Of a stretch of 25,694 nt of DNA, positions 13,348 to 21,656 are shown in pieces. The position numbers and the translations under genes are program-made. Numbering within the stretch: the stretch's first letter is position 1; the number at the start of each line of letters is the position of its first letter. Source of the stretch: Treponema sp. (GTDB taxonomy: Bacteria; Spirochaetota; Spirochaetia; Treponematales; Breznakiellaceae); contig JAISZE010000100.1 of assembly GCA_031269405.1 (NCBI GenBank), positions 1-25,694 on the forward strand, read 5' to 3'. The notes below the pieces were generated by a model. The model worked only from the letters and a program-made list of their open reading frames with translations, had not been told where the DNA came from and made no database searches.

Positions 13348-16300
13348 TTACGCCCCCCAGGCTTCCGCCACTGCGGCGCAGCGGGAAAGATCGCCCAGCG
13401 ACGCATCGCCGATCCCCATGGCGGTACGGATTACTGTTTCCCCTGTACGGCTGTTTCCCGGAGAACCTCGTGAAACAGGAATATGGATCAAAAGGGAACA
13501 GGGCCCCGGATTCAAGCGGACATAGTCCAGCAGCGGGAGAAGGGACTCTTCCTTTTTTGCCGCCTCTGAAAGGAGCCGTATGTGGAGTTCGCGGTACCGG
13601 GCCTCTTCCTTTTCCGCCTTTTCGGCATCCCCTTCCTCTTTTGGTTTTTGGGAGGCATCGTCCAGAGCAGCCTTCTTCGCTGCAGCCTTGACCAGCCTGC
13701 TCAAGTCCTGGACGCTGGTTACCGCAAAAGAAGGCTTTTCTGGGTTTTTGTCCTTTGCGGGATCGATAGTCCCCTTCAGGGCCAGGACCTCGTCCACCGC
13801 CGCCAGGGCCTTGCAGTTTTCCCAGGCTCTGGAAAAAAAGAGCAGATCGATCTCCCCCCGGTCGTCCTGGAGGGTCCCGAAGGCCATTTCCTTGCCGTTT
13901 TTATCCCTATGGAGCCTTAAGGACTTGAGTGTTCCCACTACAGTATAGGCCCCTGCTTCCGCCTTTGCCGGCACCGCAAGATCGAGGATGCGCAGATCCA
14001 GATCCTTCGCGTACCTGCGTATGTTCCTGTACCGGTCCCATTTGCGGTTCCGGGCCTCGTCCTGTTTGAGGACAGCTTCCGCATCCTCAGGGCTCAGGCA
14101 TTCGTCGGCCACAAAGCTGTAACGGTCCTTGTCCTGCTGGTATTCGATTTTCCCTTTCAAAACCGCGACCTTGCCGGTTTCGACTTTGGCCTCGCATTTT
14201 TCCCAGGAGTTAGGGAAAAAGGTCAGCTCTATTTCGCCGTTGTAATCCTCCAGGGTCCCAAAGGCCATCTTCCCGCCCTTGGCGCTTACGATGGTCTTGA
14301 CACTCTTGATAATACCCACAAGGATACAACTACCGGCGGGCAGGGATTCGGGTTTTGACAGATCCGCCTTTACCGCCTGGCGCCAGAGTTCCTGGTATTC
14401 ATCCATCGGATGCCCGGAGAAATAAAACCCGATAAGATCCTTTTCGTTTTTAAGCCTTTCCGATCTGCTCAAGTCCGGGAAATCCTCAAACACAAAATCA
14501 GGGTATTCCTTTTCCCCTGTGTCCCCAAAAAGGCTGGCCTGGCCGAATTTTTTTTCATCCTTGATGCCCTGGGCGTAGTCCACCGCTTTTTCCAGGTTCT
14601 CTTTCAGTGTCTCCCTGGAAACGCCGAAGCTGTCGAAGGCCCCGCTGAGAATGAGCCGCTCGATGACGCTCTTGCCTACGGCTTTGATATCGACTCTGGT
14701 CAGGAAATCCATAAAATCCCGGTAAGGGCCTTTGGCACGGTACCGGATGATCTCCTCCGAAGGCCCTTCGCCGAGACCTTTGATCCCCAGGAAGCCGTAA
14801 ACGATTCTGCCGTCTACTACGGTAAAGTACTTATCCGATCTGTTGATGTCAGGAGGGTCGATTGAAAGGCCCATCTTCCGGGCCTCGCCTATGCACACGG
14901 AAAGCTTATCCTTGTCGGTGCTGTGGATCTCGTTGGTAAGGTTCGCTGCCATGAATTCCGCAGGGAAGTTGGCTTTAAGATACGCCGTGTGGTACGCAAT
15001 TACCGAATACGCCGCCGCATGGCTTTTGTTGAAACCGTAACCTGCGAAAGGAACCAGAATATCGTAGATCCTGCTGGCAGTTTCTTCAGAATAGCCCTGC
15101 TTCGCCGCTCCTGCGAGGAAGGGGATTTTTTCCTTGTCAAGAATTTCCTTTTTTTTCTTCCCCATAGCCCGGCGCAGCATGTCCGCGCCCCCCAGGGTAT
15201 AGCCCGCGATGATCTGGGCCACCTGCATGACCTGTTCCTGGTAAACGATGACACCGTAGGTTTCTTTCAGCACATCTTCCAGGCTTGGATCCGGGTAGCT
15301 TATGGCACTGCGGCCGTTTTTTGATTCAATGAACTGCGAGATATTGTCCATCGGCCCGGGCCTGTAGAGGGCGTTTAACGCGATAAGATCTTCAATTTTG
15401 CCGGGCTTGGCCTGTTTCAGAATACTCTGCATCCCTTCGGATTCAAACTGGAAGACTTCAAAACTTTTTCCTTCTCCCAGCATTTTAAATGTCCCTTCGG
15501 CTTCAGGGGTTCCGGCTTCGGATATAGTTTCGATGCTGAAACCGGCGTACCCTCCTCCTCTATGGCGGATAAGCTCTTCTGTATGCTTGATCACGTCCAG
15601 GGTTTTCAGGCCCAGGAAATCCATCTTTACAAGGCCGCAGGTCTCAAGAAAACTCATGGTATACTGGGTGGCTATGCCCCCGGTCTTGGGATCCCTGTAG
15701 AGCGGCACGAAGTCCTGGAGCGCCGATTTGCCGATAACCACCCCTGCGGCGTGGATGCTTGAATGGCGGTTAAGGCCCTCAAGCTTTCTGGCAAGGCTAA
15801 AGAGTTCCGTGTACCTGGAATCCTGTTCCAGCTCCTTCAGCTTTGGTTCCCCCGCAAAGGCCTTGGCCAGGGTTATCTTGGGATCCTTGGGGATGAGCTT
15901 GGTGATCATGTCCGATTCGGGAATGCCGATGTTAAGGACCCTGGCCACATCCTTGATCACCTGTTTCGCCCCGAGGGTTCCAAAGGTGAGGATCTGCCCT
16001 ACCCGTTCTTTGCCGTACCTGCCGGTAACGTATTCGATTACCCGGTCCCGGCCTTCGTTGGCGAAGTCCACGTCAAAGTCGGGCATGGATATACGTTCCG
16101 GGTTGAGGAAGCGTTCAAAAAGCAGGTTGTATTTAAGGGGATCGATGTCGGTGATATTAAGGGAGTAAGCCACGATGGACCCGGTGCCCGAACCCCGTCC
16201 CGGCCCTACAGGAATGCCCTTCGTCTTTGCCCAGTTGATAAAGTCCGCTACGATGAGGAAATAACCGGTGAAGCCCATCTGGATGATCACGTCCAGTTCG

Positions 16301-17367
16301 TATTCCGCCCGTTTTTGTATGTCTTCCCAGCCCTGAAGCGATTCCTTTTTGGCCCTGTAACGTTCCGCAAGTCCTTCCTTTGTCTGGTGCCTCAGGTAGG
16401 CGTCAGCGTCGTTGAAGCCCGGGGGTATTTCGAATTCCGGGAGATATTTGGGCAGATCCCTGGTTGCGACCTTGGGAACATCAGCGTTGCAGCGCTCTGC
16501 GATACGGATGGTGTTGGCTATAGCCTCCGGGTAGGCGGGAAAGAGGGCCGCCATTTCGTCCCCGCTTTTGAGGTAGAACTGATCGCCGTAGTATTTTTTC
16601 CGTTTTTCCTCGGTCCTGAGTTTGCCGGTCCCTACGCAGAGGAGTATGTCGTGGGCAATAGCGTCTTCCTGCTTCAGGTAGTGGACATCGTTTGTTGCCG
16701 CCAGGGGGATGCCGGTACGCCGGGATATGCCTATAAGGGCTTCGTTGATCTGCTTTTGGGAAAACGGGCCCTTCAGGGTCTCTGCGGGTATGTTGTGATC
16801 CTGGATTTCGAGGAAAAAGCTGCGGTCCCCGAAAATGTCCCGGTAAGCCCGGGCCCGCTGTTCCGCTTCTTTTAGTTTTTCCGCCTGGATGAGCCTGGGG
16901 ATCTCCCCGGATACGCAGGCCGAAAGGGCTATGAGCCCCTTGTGGTATTTGATAAGGAGTTCCTCGTCAACCCTGGGCCGGTAGTAGAAACCTTCGGTAT
17001 AGGCATAGGAGCAGAGTTTGACCAGATTGAAATACCCTTCCCGGTTCTCTGCCAGGAGGACGAGATGGTAGTACTTGTTTTCGCTTTCGGAACCATTCTT
17101 TTCAAAACGGCTCAGGGGGGAAACGTAGACCTCGCAGCCGATTATGGGGTGGATGGGGTTTTTCCGGGGTATGTGCTTCCCTTCATCGTTGACCGTTTCC
17201 TCGCAGGCGGCCAGGAATCCCATGGCGCCGAACATATTGCCGTGATCCGTCAGTGCCAGGTGTTTCATGCCCAGCTCTTCAGCCCTGTCCGCCAGGGCCA
17301 TTACCGATACGGCGGCGTCCTGGAGGGAAAAATCCGAATGGACATGCAAATGCGCAAAATCTGTCAT
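13348..17367 (-). CDS. dnaE: DNA polymerase III alpha subunit, long form with tandem OB folds
   Basis: This is the replicative polymerase of the cytoplasmic replisome, 1339 residues against about 1150-1170 usually. The PHP domain (about 1-280) retains what look like all nine metal ligands: His8, His10, Asp41, His42, Glu79, His101, Cys151, Asp227 and His229. The palm has GPGRGSGTGS and the catalytic SMPDFDVDF (Asp430, Asp432, Asp434). The tudor/HhH segment follows. Residues about 1012-1095 are the normal OB fold (KMAFGTLEDYNGEIELTFF), and residues about 1141-1221 repeat it (EMAFGTLQDDRGEIDLLFF). A charged Lys/Glu linker (1222-1262) leads to a C-terminal domain. ATG 17367 gives the standard TDFAHLHVHSDFSL start. 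It is first in the dnaE-yggT-recG operon. Confidence 0.96.
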   Translation of the reverse strand: MTDFAHLHVHSDFSLQDAAVSVMALADRAEELGMKHLALTDHGNMFGAMGFLAACEETVNDEGKHIPRKNPIHPIIGCEVYVSPLSRFEKNGSESENKYYHLVLLAENREGYFNLVKLCSYAYTEGFYYRPRVDEELLIKYHKGLIALSACVSGEIPRLIQAEKLKEAEQRARAYRDIFGDRSFFLEIQDHNIPAETLKGPFSQKQINEALIGISRRTGIPLAATNDVHYLKQEDAIAHDILLCVGTGKLRTEEKRKKYYGDQFYLKSGDEMAALFPAYPEAIANTIRIAERCNADVPKVATRDLPKYLPEFEIPPGFNDADAYLRHQTKEGLAERYRAKKESLQGWEDIQKRAEYELDVIIQMGFTGYFLIVADFINWAKTKGIPVGPGRGSGTGSIVAYSLNITDIDPLKYNLLFERFLNPERISMPDFDVDFANEGRDRVIEYVTGRYGKERVGQILTFGTLGAKQVIKDVARVLNIGIPESDMITKLIPKDPKITLAKAFAGEPKLKELEQDSRYTELFSLARKLEGLNRHSSIHAAGVVIGKSALQDFVPLYRDPKTGGIATQYTMSFLETCGLVKMDFLGLKTLDVIKHTEELIRHRGGGYAGFSIETISEAGTPEAEGTFKMLGEGKSFEVFQFESEGMQSILKQAKPGKIEDLIALNALYRPGPMDNISQFIESKNGRSAISYPDPSLEDVLKETYGVIVYQEQVMQVAQIIAGYTLGGADMLRRAMGKKKKEILDKEKIPFLAGAAKQGYSEETASRIYDILVPFAGYGFNKSHAAAYSVIAYHTAYLKANFPAEFMAANLTNEIHSTDKDKLSVCIGEARKMGLSIDPPDINRSDKYFTVVDGRIVYGFLGIKGLGEGPSEEIIRYRAKGPYRDFMDFLTRVDIKAVGKSVIERLILSGAFDSFGVSRETLKENLEKAVDYAQGIKDEKKFGQASLFGDTGEKEYPDFVFEDFPDLSRSERLKNEKDLIGFYFSGHPMDEYQELWRQAVKADLSKPESLPAGSCILVGIIKSVKTIVSAKGGKMAFGTLEDYNGEIELTFFPNSWEKCEAKVETGKVAVLKGKIEYQQDKDRYSFVADECLSPEDAEAVLKQDEARNRKWDRYRNIRRYAKDLDLRILDLAVPAKAEAGAYTVVGTLKSLRLHRDKNGKEMAFGTLQDDRGEIDLLFFSRAWENCKALAAVDEVLALKGTIDPAKDKNPEKPSFAVTSVQDLSRLVKAAAKKAALDDASQKPKEEGDAEKAEKEEARYRELHIRLLSEAAKKEESLLPLLDYVRLNPGPCSLLIHIPVSRGSPGNSRTGETVIRTAMGIGDASLGDLSRCAAVAEAWGA

Positions 17368-17502
17368 AATCCGGTATCATAACCTCAAAACGGCGATCCC
17401 GCAAGGCGTATACCGGATTTTGGGACTGCTTCAATATGAGGAGTAATACATAATTGAAAAAAAAACGCAGGTTCCCTGCAGGAACACGCCGGCGGAAGGC
17501 CG

Positions 17503-18338
17503 GTGAAAATCCGGGCGGCGATCACTATCATCTCCGTCATCCTTGTCAATTCGCTATGCGCGACAACTGTCGGCATTTACTACAGTAACCGCGAAATCTC
17601 AAAACTGTTTTCCAGGATTTGATCCTTGTCGGACGTCTTGCGGCAGACATGATTAGCTCGTCAGTCGATAAGGTCAAACAGGACACCGAATATGTAAGCG
17701 GCATGATGGACAGGGCCTACCGTTCAGGCGGCATTGAAGCCCTGACAACAACCCTTGCAAGCGAGGTCGGGCCGGGGCCGAATTTTATTTCCCACGCTGT
17801 CGCCTTCCCTGACGGCAGCGTGGTATCTGCCGAAAAGGACGGTTTTGCGTACGCCAAGCCGCTGTTCCCTTCGTCTATTGCCGACATCATCGCAGACTGC
17901 GCCGGCGTTAGCGGTGCTTCTGATACCCCGGAAGAAAGCGCGGAGCTTGTAGATTTCTCCGGATCCTGTATTCTGGTGGCTGAAGACGTTGAAATTAACC
18001 GGGAGATTGTCGCCGTCCTGCTTGAACCGGCTAACCTGAAAATTGTGTTTGCAAAGAACGGGCGGGAAGCGGTCGAACTGTTCCTGGAACAGTCCAAGCA
18101 CTTTGGTATGATTTTTATGGATGTGCAGATGCCGGAAATGGACGGCTATGAAGCGACCCGGATAATCCGGAACCACAGCACGGAAATTCCCATAATCGCA
18201 ATGACCGCCAATGTTTTCCGTGAGGATATCGAAAAATGCCTTGAATCAGGGATGAACGGCCACGTAGGCAAGCCTCTTGATTTGAAGGAAGTGCTCGGGG
18301 TATTAAAGACGTATCTGGGCAACGCCGGTTCGGGCTGA
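17503..18338 (+). pseudogene. Decayed hybrid histidine kinase (sensor start plus terminal receiver domain)
   Basis: Three pieces of one gene remain. From GTG 17503, frame 1 encodes VKIRAAITIISVILVNSLCA, a membrane segment, and stops with TGA at 17620. The natural continuation is in another frame from about 17613: [20 protein letters not shown], a periplasmic-sensor-like helix, on to [20 protein letters not shown]. It then jumps directly into [15 protein letters not shown], the end of a receiver domain, so HisKA, HATPase and most of receiver 1 are missing. A complete receiver follows ([43 protein letters not shown]), with acidic pocket, phospho-Asp, Thr and Lys intact. The piece from 17619 could still be translated as a 239-residue stub. 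Confidence 0.7.
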
Positions 18339-18361
18339 CAAGCCGGGCTGAAACCAGCCAA

Positions 18362-18396
18362 CCTCGCCCTGAAGTCGAACCTGCGGTTCGACGAGG
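18362..18396. other. Hairpin after the kinase remnant
   Basis: GTCGAACC (18374-18381) and GGTTCGAC (18385-18392) form a perfect stem around TGC, flanked by CCTC/GAGG (18362-18365, 18393-18396). No T-run follows. It may be a transcript end or a repetitive extragenic palindrome. Confidence 0.5.
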
Positions 18397-18425
18397 TATG
18401 CTGTTCTCATGTGGTGGTTGCACTC

Positions 18426-18474
18426 GGGGTTTAATACCTTTTTAACCGCCCTTCAGGGCGGGGTATTAAACCCC
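18426..18474. repeat. Palindromic extragenic repeat, copy 1
   Basis: A 13-bp perfect inverted repeat, GGGGTTTAATACC (18426-18438) and GGTATTAAACCCC (18462-18474), encloses a second perfect stem CCGCCC-ttca-GGGCGG (18446-18461). Read on the minus strand it begins GGGGTTTAATACCCCGCCC, matching the AATACCCCGCCC core of the element at 25591. The non-coding stretch 18339-18586 holds this, the preceding hairpin and a short GTCCGT-type repeat remnant. Confidence 0.75.
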
Positions 18475-18586
18475 TTCGGCACGAATAACTTGGCATTTCG
18501 ATCAAAAAGTCCGTATTTTCCGTGCGGTCCATGCTTGATTTTTGTATTTCATGGCTATCTTGCTGACAGTGGTGCGCTTCCCCCCG

Positions 18587-19837
18587 TTAAGGCCGCTCCT
18601 GGGCGCAGGAACGCAGGTAATCGACAACATACTGCCCGTACTCGCTTAACCGGGCATAGTTCCCGTTGCTCAGCATGGAAGGGGTGTAAAAAGGATCGTA
18701 GCCCCACGCAAGGCTGTGGAGGTTTTTAGCCGTTAAAAAACCGGGAACGAATTTATTGGCGAAATCCTGGATAGAAGCGTACTCAAATTCAGCAGGATTA
18801 GTCGAAAATCCCCATTCGGTTACCACTACGGGCCTGACCTCATTCAGGCGGTCAAGCCGCATTTCCCACAGGGCAGAAATGTTCCTGTCATGGTTCCCGT
18901 ATATATGCCAGGTATAGGCGGTATTGGCATCCTGGAGGAGGTTGTCCCTTATCCCCCTCAGTTCGTAGGTCCAGTAATCCCCGCCTGCAAGTACTACGCA
19001 ATCGTTCCCGTTATCCCTGATAATTTTGATAAGTTTTTCCCAGTAGGGCTTTAGGGCCTTCCACATGGCGGCAGGGTTGGCGGTGAACCGTTCAGACACC
19101 GGTTCATTCCATAATTCAAGCAATACGCGCCCATCCTTGATGTCTCTGGACACAGTATCCCAGAAATCTTCGGCCAGTGTAAACGTTGAATCGTAGGCAA
19201 TAACCTTGTCATTCAGTTCCTGCTTGTAGCCGTCCGGAAACCCGATAGTGTGATAATCGATGATAACAAACAAGCCCGCGTTTAACGCATCCTGGACATT
19301 TTGCTTTAGATACTCAAAAACCTTTGCTTTTTCAGCTTTCCACAAATTAGGGTGCACCGCGATTCTGACGCAATTGGCGTTCATGGTTTTAGCGTCCGCA
19401 ATATAAGCGTAATCAGGGGGCTTTATAGTAAACTTCTTAAAGTGATACAAGTCCCCTACATTCACGCCCCGGAGCACAACAGGCGTATAGCCGCCGTCTT
19501 TGCCGTATTCAAGGAGCGGCCCGTTAACCCTCAGCTTTTTGCCGCCTTCATTTCCCGGCGGTTCCGGCGGATCTCCCTCTTCGCCTTCATTTCCCGGTGG
19601 CTCTGGCGGATCCCCCTCTTCGCCTTCATTTCCCGGCGGTTCCAGTGGATCTCCCTCTTCGCCCTCGTTCCCTGGCGGCTCCCCCTGTTCGTCCTCATTC
19701 TCAGACCACTCCGACGAGTTCCCCTTTATGGCGGACAATATCCCGTTACAGGACAGGAGCGCGGCAATAACAGCCAGAAGGAGCGATTTTCGTATAATAC
19801 TGCAGGAAATCCGCTTTTCTGAAAAGGTTTTTATCAT
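18587..19837 (-). CDS. Glycoside hydrolase family 5 lipoprotein
   Basis: This is a 416-residue exported lipoprotein. The signal peptide ends VIAALLSC (Cys30), so it is likely anchored in a membrane and faces outward. Residues about 46-98 are an acidic, Pro/Gly-rich linker of 13-residue repeats. The GH5 barrel (about 105-416) shows LRGVNVGDLY, NANCVRIAVHP, VIIDYHTIGF, the acid/base Glu245 in LLELWNEPV, HIYGNH, and the nucleophile Glu341 in VVTEWGFS. Family members cut beta-1,4-glucans, mannans or related plant polysaccharides, which fits a gut spirochaete; the exact substrate cannot be read. ATG 19837 is used because it gives the proper signal peptide; the frame reaches 19933 but that part is repeat-derived. 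RBS is weak. Confidence 0.9.
   Translation of the reverse strand: MIKTFSEKRISCSIIRKSLLLAVIAALLSCNGILSAIKGNSSEWSENEDEQGEPPGNEGEEGDPLEPPGNEGEEGDPPEPPGNEGEEGDPPEPPGNEGGKKLRVNGPLLEYGKDGGYTPVVLRGVNVGDLYHFKKFTIKPPDYAYIADAKTMNANCVRIAVHPNLWKAEKAKVFEYLKQNVQDALNAGLFVIIDYHTIGFPDGYKQELNDKVIAYDSTFTLAEDFWDTVSRDIKDGRVLLELWNEPVSERFTANPAAMWKALKPYWEKLIKIIRDNGNDCVVLAGGDYWTYELRGIRDNLLQDANTAYTWHIYGNHDRNISALWEMRLDRLNEVRPVVVTEWGFSTNPAEFEYASIQDFANKFVPGFLTAKNLHSLAWGYDPFYTPSMLSNGNYARLSEYGQYVVDYLRSCAQERP
19551..19700. repeat. 39-bp tandem repeat encoding the GH5 linker
   Basis: Three nearly identical 39-bp units (19551-19589, 19590-19628, 19629-19667) and a shortened fourth to about 19700 encode the 13-residue linker unit EPPGNEGEEGDPP. 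The unit length is a multiple of three, so copy-number change alters linker length without breaking the frame. Confidence 0.85.
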
Positions 19838-19899
19838 TAAGTGTATAGTACAGGGAAAAGGTAAGGGAGTCAAGGATTTTTTAAAAAAACGCAGACTGC

Positions 19900-19960
19900 G
19901 CGGACGGACACGGACAAAAGCTAGATAGTTCAAACAAAAAGTCCGTGTTGGTCCGTATGG
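19900..19960. repeat. Imperfect inverted repeat of GGACACGGAC type
   Basis: GCGGACGGACACGGAC (19900-19915) faces GTCCGTGTTGGTCCGT (19941-19956) across about 25 bp. The 13-mer GACGGACACGGAC (19903-19915) recurs exactly at 21513-21525, and AAAAAGTCCGT (19936-19946) recurs at 18504-18514. It lies between the GH5 start and the pth stop and looks like a small dispersed intergenic repeat family. Confidence 0.6.
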
Positions 19961-19980
19961 CCGGCGGTTAAATTCTTAAA

Positions 19981-20637
19981 TTACAGCGGTATTTTCTTCT
20001 TCCCCCATTCAGGAAGAAGCTCCCGGGGATCCGCCGCCAGGGCCCGGACAAGAAGGGCGGCCGAGGCGTCAAGGACAGGTTCCAGGACTGCCAGGTCGGC
20101 AGGGCTAAAGTCCGAAAGCACCCAGTCAATAATGCCCTTGCCCGAACCGGGAGGGCCGCCCTGTCCGGGCAGCCTGTCCCCTGGCCTGCCTATGCCGATC
20201 CTCAGACGCCAAAAATCGGAGGTCCCGAAATTCGCCTTAATTGACCTGAGCCCGTTGTGCCCCCCAAGGCCGCCTGAAAATTTAAGGGAAACCACCCCCA
20301 GGGGAAGCTCCAGTTCATCGTGAACAACCAGGGTCTTTTCGGGCGGAATTTTGAAAAACGAAGCGGCTGCAATAGCCGAATCCCCGGAAAGGTTCATATA
20401 CGTTCCGGGCATAAGAAAACGGATCTTTTCAGGGCCCGGGCCGCCGGGAGGAGGGGGATCCGGGGAAAAAGTGGCGATGCGGTTAAAATCCATTTCGGCA
20501 TAGCGGCCTTTGTATTTATCCCGCCACGGGAGGGCGTCATAAAAAGGAAGTTTTGAGGCGGCAAGCCACCCTGTGTTATGGCGGTTGCCTGCGTATTCAG
20601 CGCCGGGATTTCCCAGGAAGCAGACCAGTTCAATCAT
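19981..20637 (-). CDS. pth: Peptidyl-tRNA hydrolase
   Basis: The enzyme cleaves peptidyl-tRNA released from stalled ribosomes, recycling tRNA in the cytoplasm. Its 218 residues contain the family core: FLGNPGAEYAGNRHNTGW with Asn10 and catalytic His20, PGTYMNLSG, VVHDELELPLG with Asp107, and SGGLGGHNGLRSIKANFGT. It is slightly longer than usual (about 190), owing to a Pro/Gly insertion at residues 59-69 (PDPPPPGGPGP) and a Gly-rich loop near residue 155. The start ATG has no clear SD, and the gene follows clpP by 17 nt, across a small hairpin that spans the clpP stop, so coupling is plausible. Confidence 0.95.
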   Translation of the reverse strand: MIELVCFLGNPGAEYAGNRHNTGWLAASKLPFYDALPWRDKYKGRYAEMDFNRIATFSPDPPPPGGPGPEKIRFLMPGTYMNLSGDSAIAAASFFKIPPEKTLVVHDELELPLGVVSLKFSGGLGGHNGLRSIKANFGTSDFWRLRIGIGRPGDRLPGQGGPPGSGKGIIDWVLSDFSPADLAVLEPVLDASAALLVRALAADPRELLPEWGKKKIPL

Positions 20638-20654
20638 GGATGTGATGCGGCGGG

Positions 20655-21392
20655 TTATTTACCGCCCTTCTTCTTTACCGGTTCCTGCACCGCGCTTTTG
20701 GCAGTAGGTTTTTTAGCCGGAGCCTTTTCCGCAGTCTTTTTGGGAGCCGCCGTTTTTTCCGGCCTGGGTATGTTAAGCTCCCCCTGGTTCGTAATCACCT
20801 GGGAGATAAGCCCGTACTTCACCGCCTCGCCGGCGTTCATCCAGTAATCCCGGTCCGTATCTTTTTCAACCTGTTCCCAGGGCATCCCGGTCTCTTCGGA
20901 AATCAGGCGGTTTATCTTTTCCCTGAGCTTGTCCAGTTCCCTGGCGTGGATTTCTATGTCTGTAGCGACTCCCCGTATACCCGACAGGGGCTGGTGGATG
21001 AGGTAGTGGCTGTTAGGAAGCCCTACCCGCCGTTCCCTGGGAGCGGCAAGCTGTATGATAGCTGCGGCGCTGGCCACAAGGCCCATGCCGATGGTCCACA
21101 CAGGGGCCTTGATAAACCGTATCATGTCAAAAATGGCGTAACCCGCATCGGCGTCGCCTCCGGGGGAATCGATAAAAATCTGTATCCCCCCGGTTCCCAT
21201 ATCATTCAGAAGAAGAAGCTGCCTGACAGCCCTCTCGGCCAGGTCTTTATTGATCTCCCCTGAAAGCAGGATTGTCCTGGTTTTAAGCATCTTGAGTACC
21301 AGCGGATCCGGCCCCTGGCGCCCCGGTTCCCCGTTTTCGTCATCTTCCTGGGCCCGTGCATACGCATGTCTGTGTTGTTGAAACCTATCCAT
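20655..21392 (-). CDS. ClpP-family serine protease with basic C-terminal tail
   Basis: Residues about 35-205 form the ClpP fold: FIDSPGGDADAGYAIFDMI, the nucleophile Ser108 in MGLVASAAAI (most ClpPs have AASMG/ASMA here), His133 in HYLIHQPLSG, and DTDRDYWMNAGEA with the probable catalytic Asp182. ClpP forms a barrel protease fed by ClpX or ClpA. The first 30 residues are polar and unlike a standard propeptide, and residues about 213-245 are a Lys/Ala/Pro tail (KKTAEKAPAKKPTAK), resembling histone H1. The 245-residue length exceeds the typical 195-210, so this may be a ClpP paralogue rather than the main housekeeping copy. GGAGG upstream of ATG 21392 is a good RBS. Precedes pth by 17 nt. Confidence 0.88.
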   Translation of the reverse strand: MDRFQQHRHAYARAQEDDENGEPGRQGPDPLVLKMLKTRTILLSGEINKDLAERAVRQLLLLNDMGTGGIQIFIDSPGGDADAGYAIFDMIRFIKAPVWTIGMGLVASAAAIIQLAAPRERRVGLPNSHYLIHQPLSGIRGVATDIEIHARELDKLREKINRLISEETGMPWEQVEKDTDRDYWMNAGEAVKYGLISQVITNQGELNIPRPEKTAAPKKTAEKAPAKKPTAKSAVQEPVKKKGGK

Positions 21393-21535
21393 AAAATCCT
21401 CCGGGATTGCTTTTTCAGCTCTGATGGTACTAATGGTACTCTACAAAGATAGCCGTATCCGGCAAAAAAGTCCACCAGCGGGGCTAAAAGGAAAAAACCG
21501 CGGACCATCACAGACGGACACGGACGAAGACGAAG

Positions 21536-21656
21536 AAGAATAGTAACCGCAACGGCGCAGAAGGCGAAAAAGGAGAAATACCGCTTTGTTATCAGCAATA
21601 CCATTCTGATTCATTTTCTTGTCTTATCCTTCTTCGCCTTGGCGGTTACTATTCTC
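21536..21656. repeat. Long inverted-repeat element between clpP and alr
   Basis: The left arm (about 21536-21563) and right arm (about 21628-21656) share GAATAGTAACCGC exactly and then match with small gaps through the AAGG/GCG region, enclosing about 65 bp. The outside left flank carries GACGGACACGGAC (21513-21525) and the right flank ATCCGTGG, themselves partly complementary. The whole 266-bp gap (21393-21658) contains nothing gene-like; the element resembles a MITE or a folded intergenic repeat and touches the 3' end of alr. Confidence 0.65.

Noticed and set aside
12806..13406. Upstream starts for recG (12805) and the YggT gene (13406)
   Set aside because: Both add non-conserved residues overlapping the previous gene; the chosen ATGs sit one base after the preceding stop codons and fit the families.
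15763..16875. 370-codon frame antisense to dnaE
   Set aside because: It overlaps conserved dnaE codons completely and has no domain; a shadow of the real gene.
18374..18392. tRNA T-arm (GGTTCGA loop)
   Set aside because: The GGTTCGA is part of a simple perfect hairpin; no acceptor, D or anticodon arms are present around it.
19551..19700. CRISPR-like array
   Set aside because: The 39-bp units are contiguous without spacers and encode a protein linker in frame; no cas genes are nearby.
19838..19933. Longer N-terminus of the GH5 lipoprotein from 19933
   Set aside because: The extra residues come from the GGACACGGAC repeat and would bury the signal peptide; ATG 19837 places it correctly.
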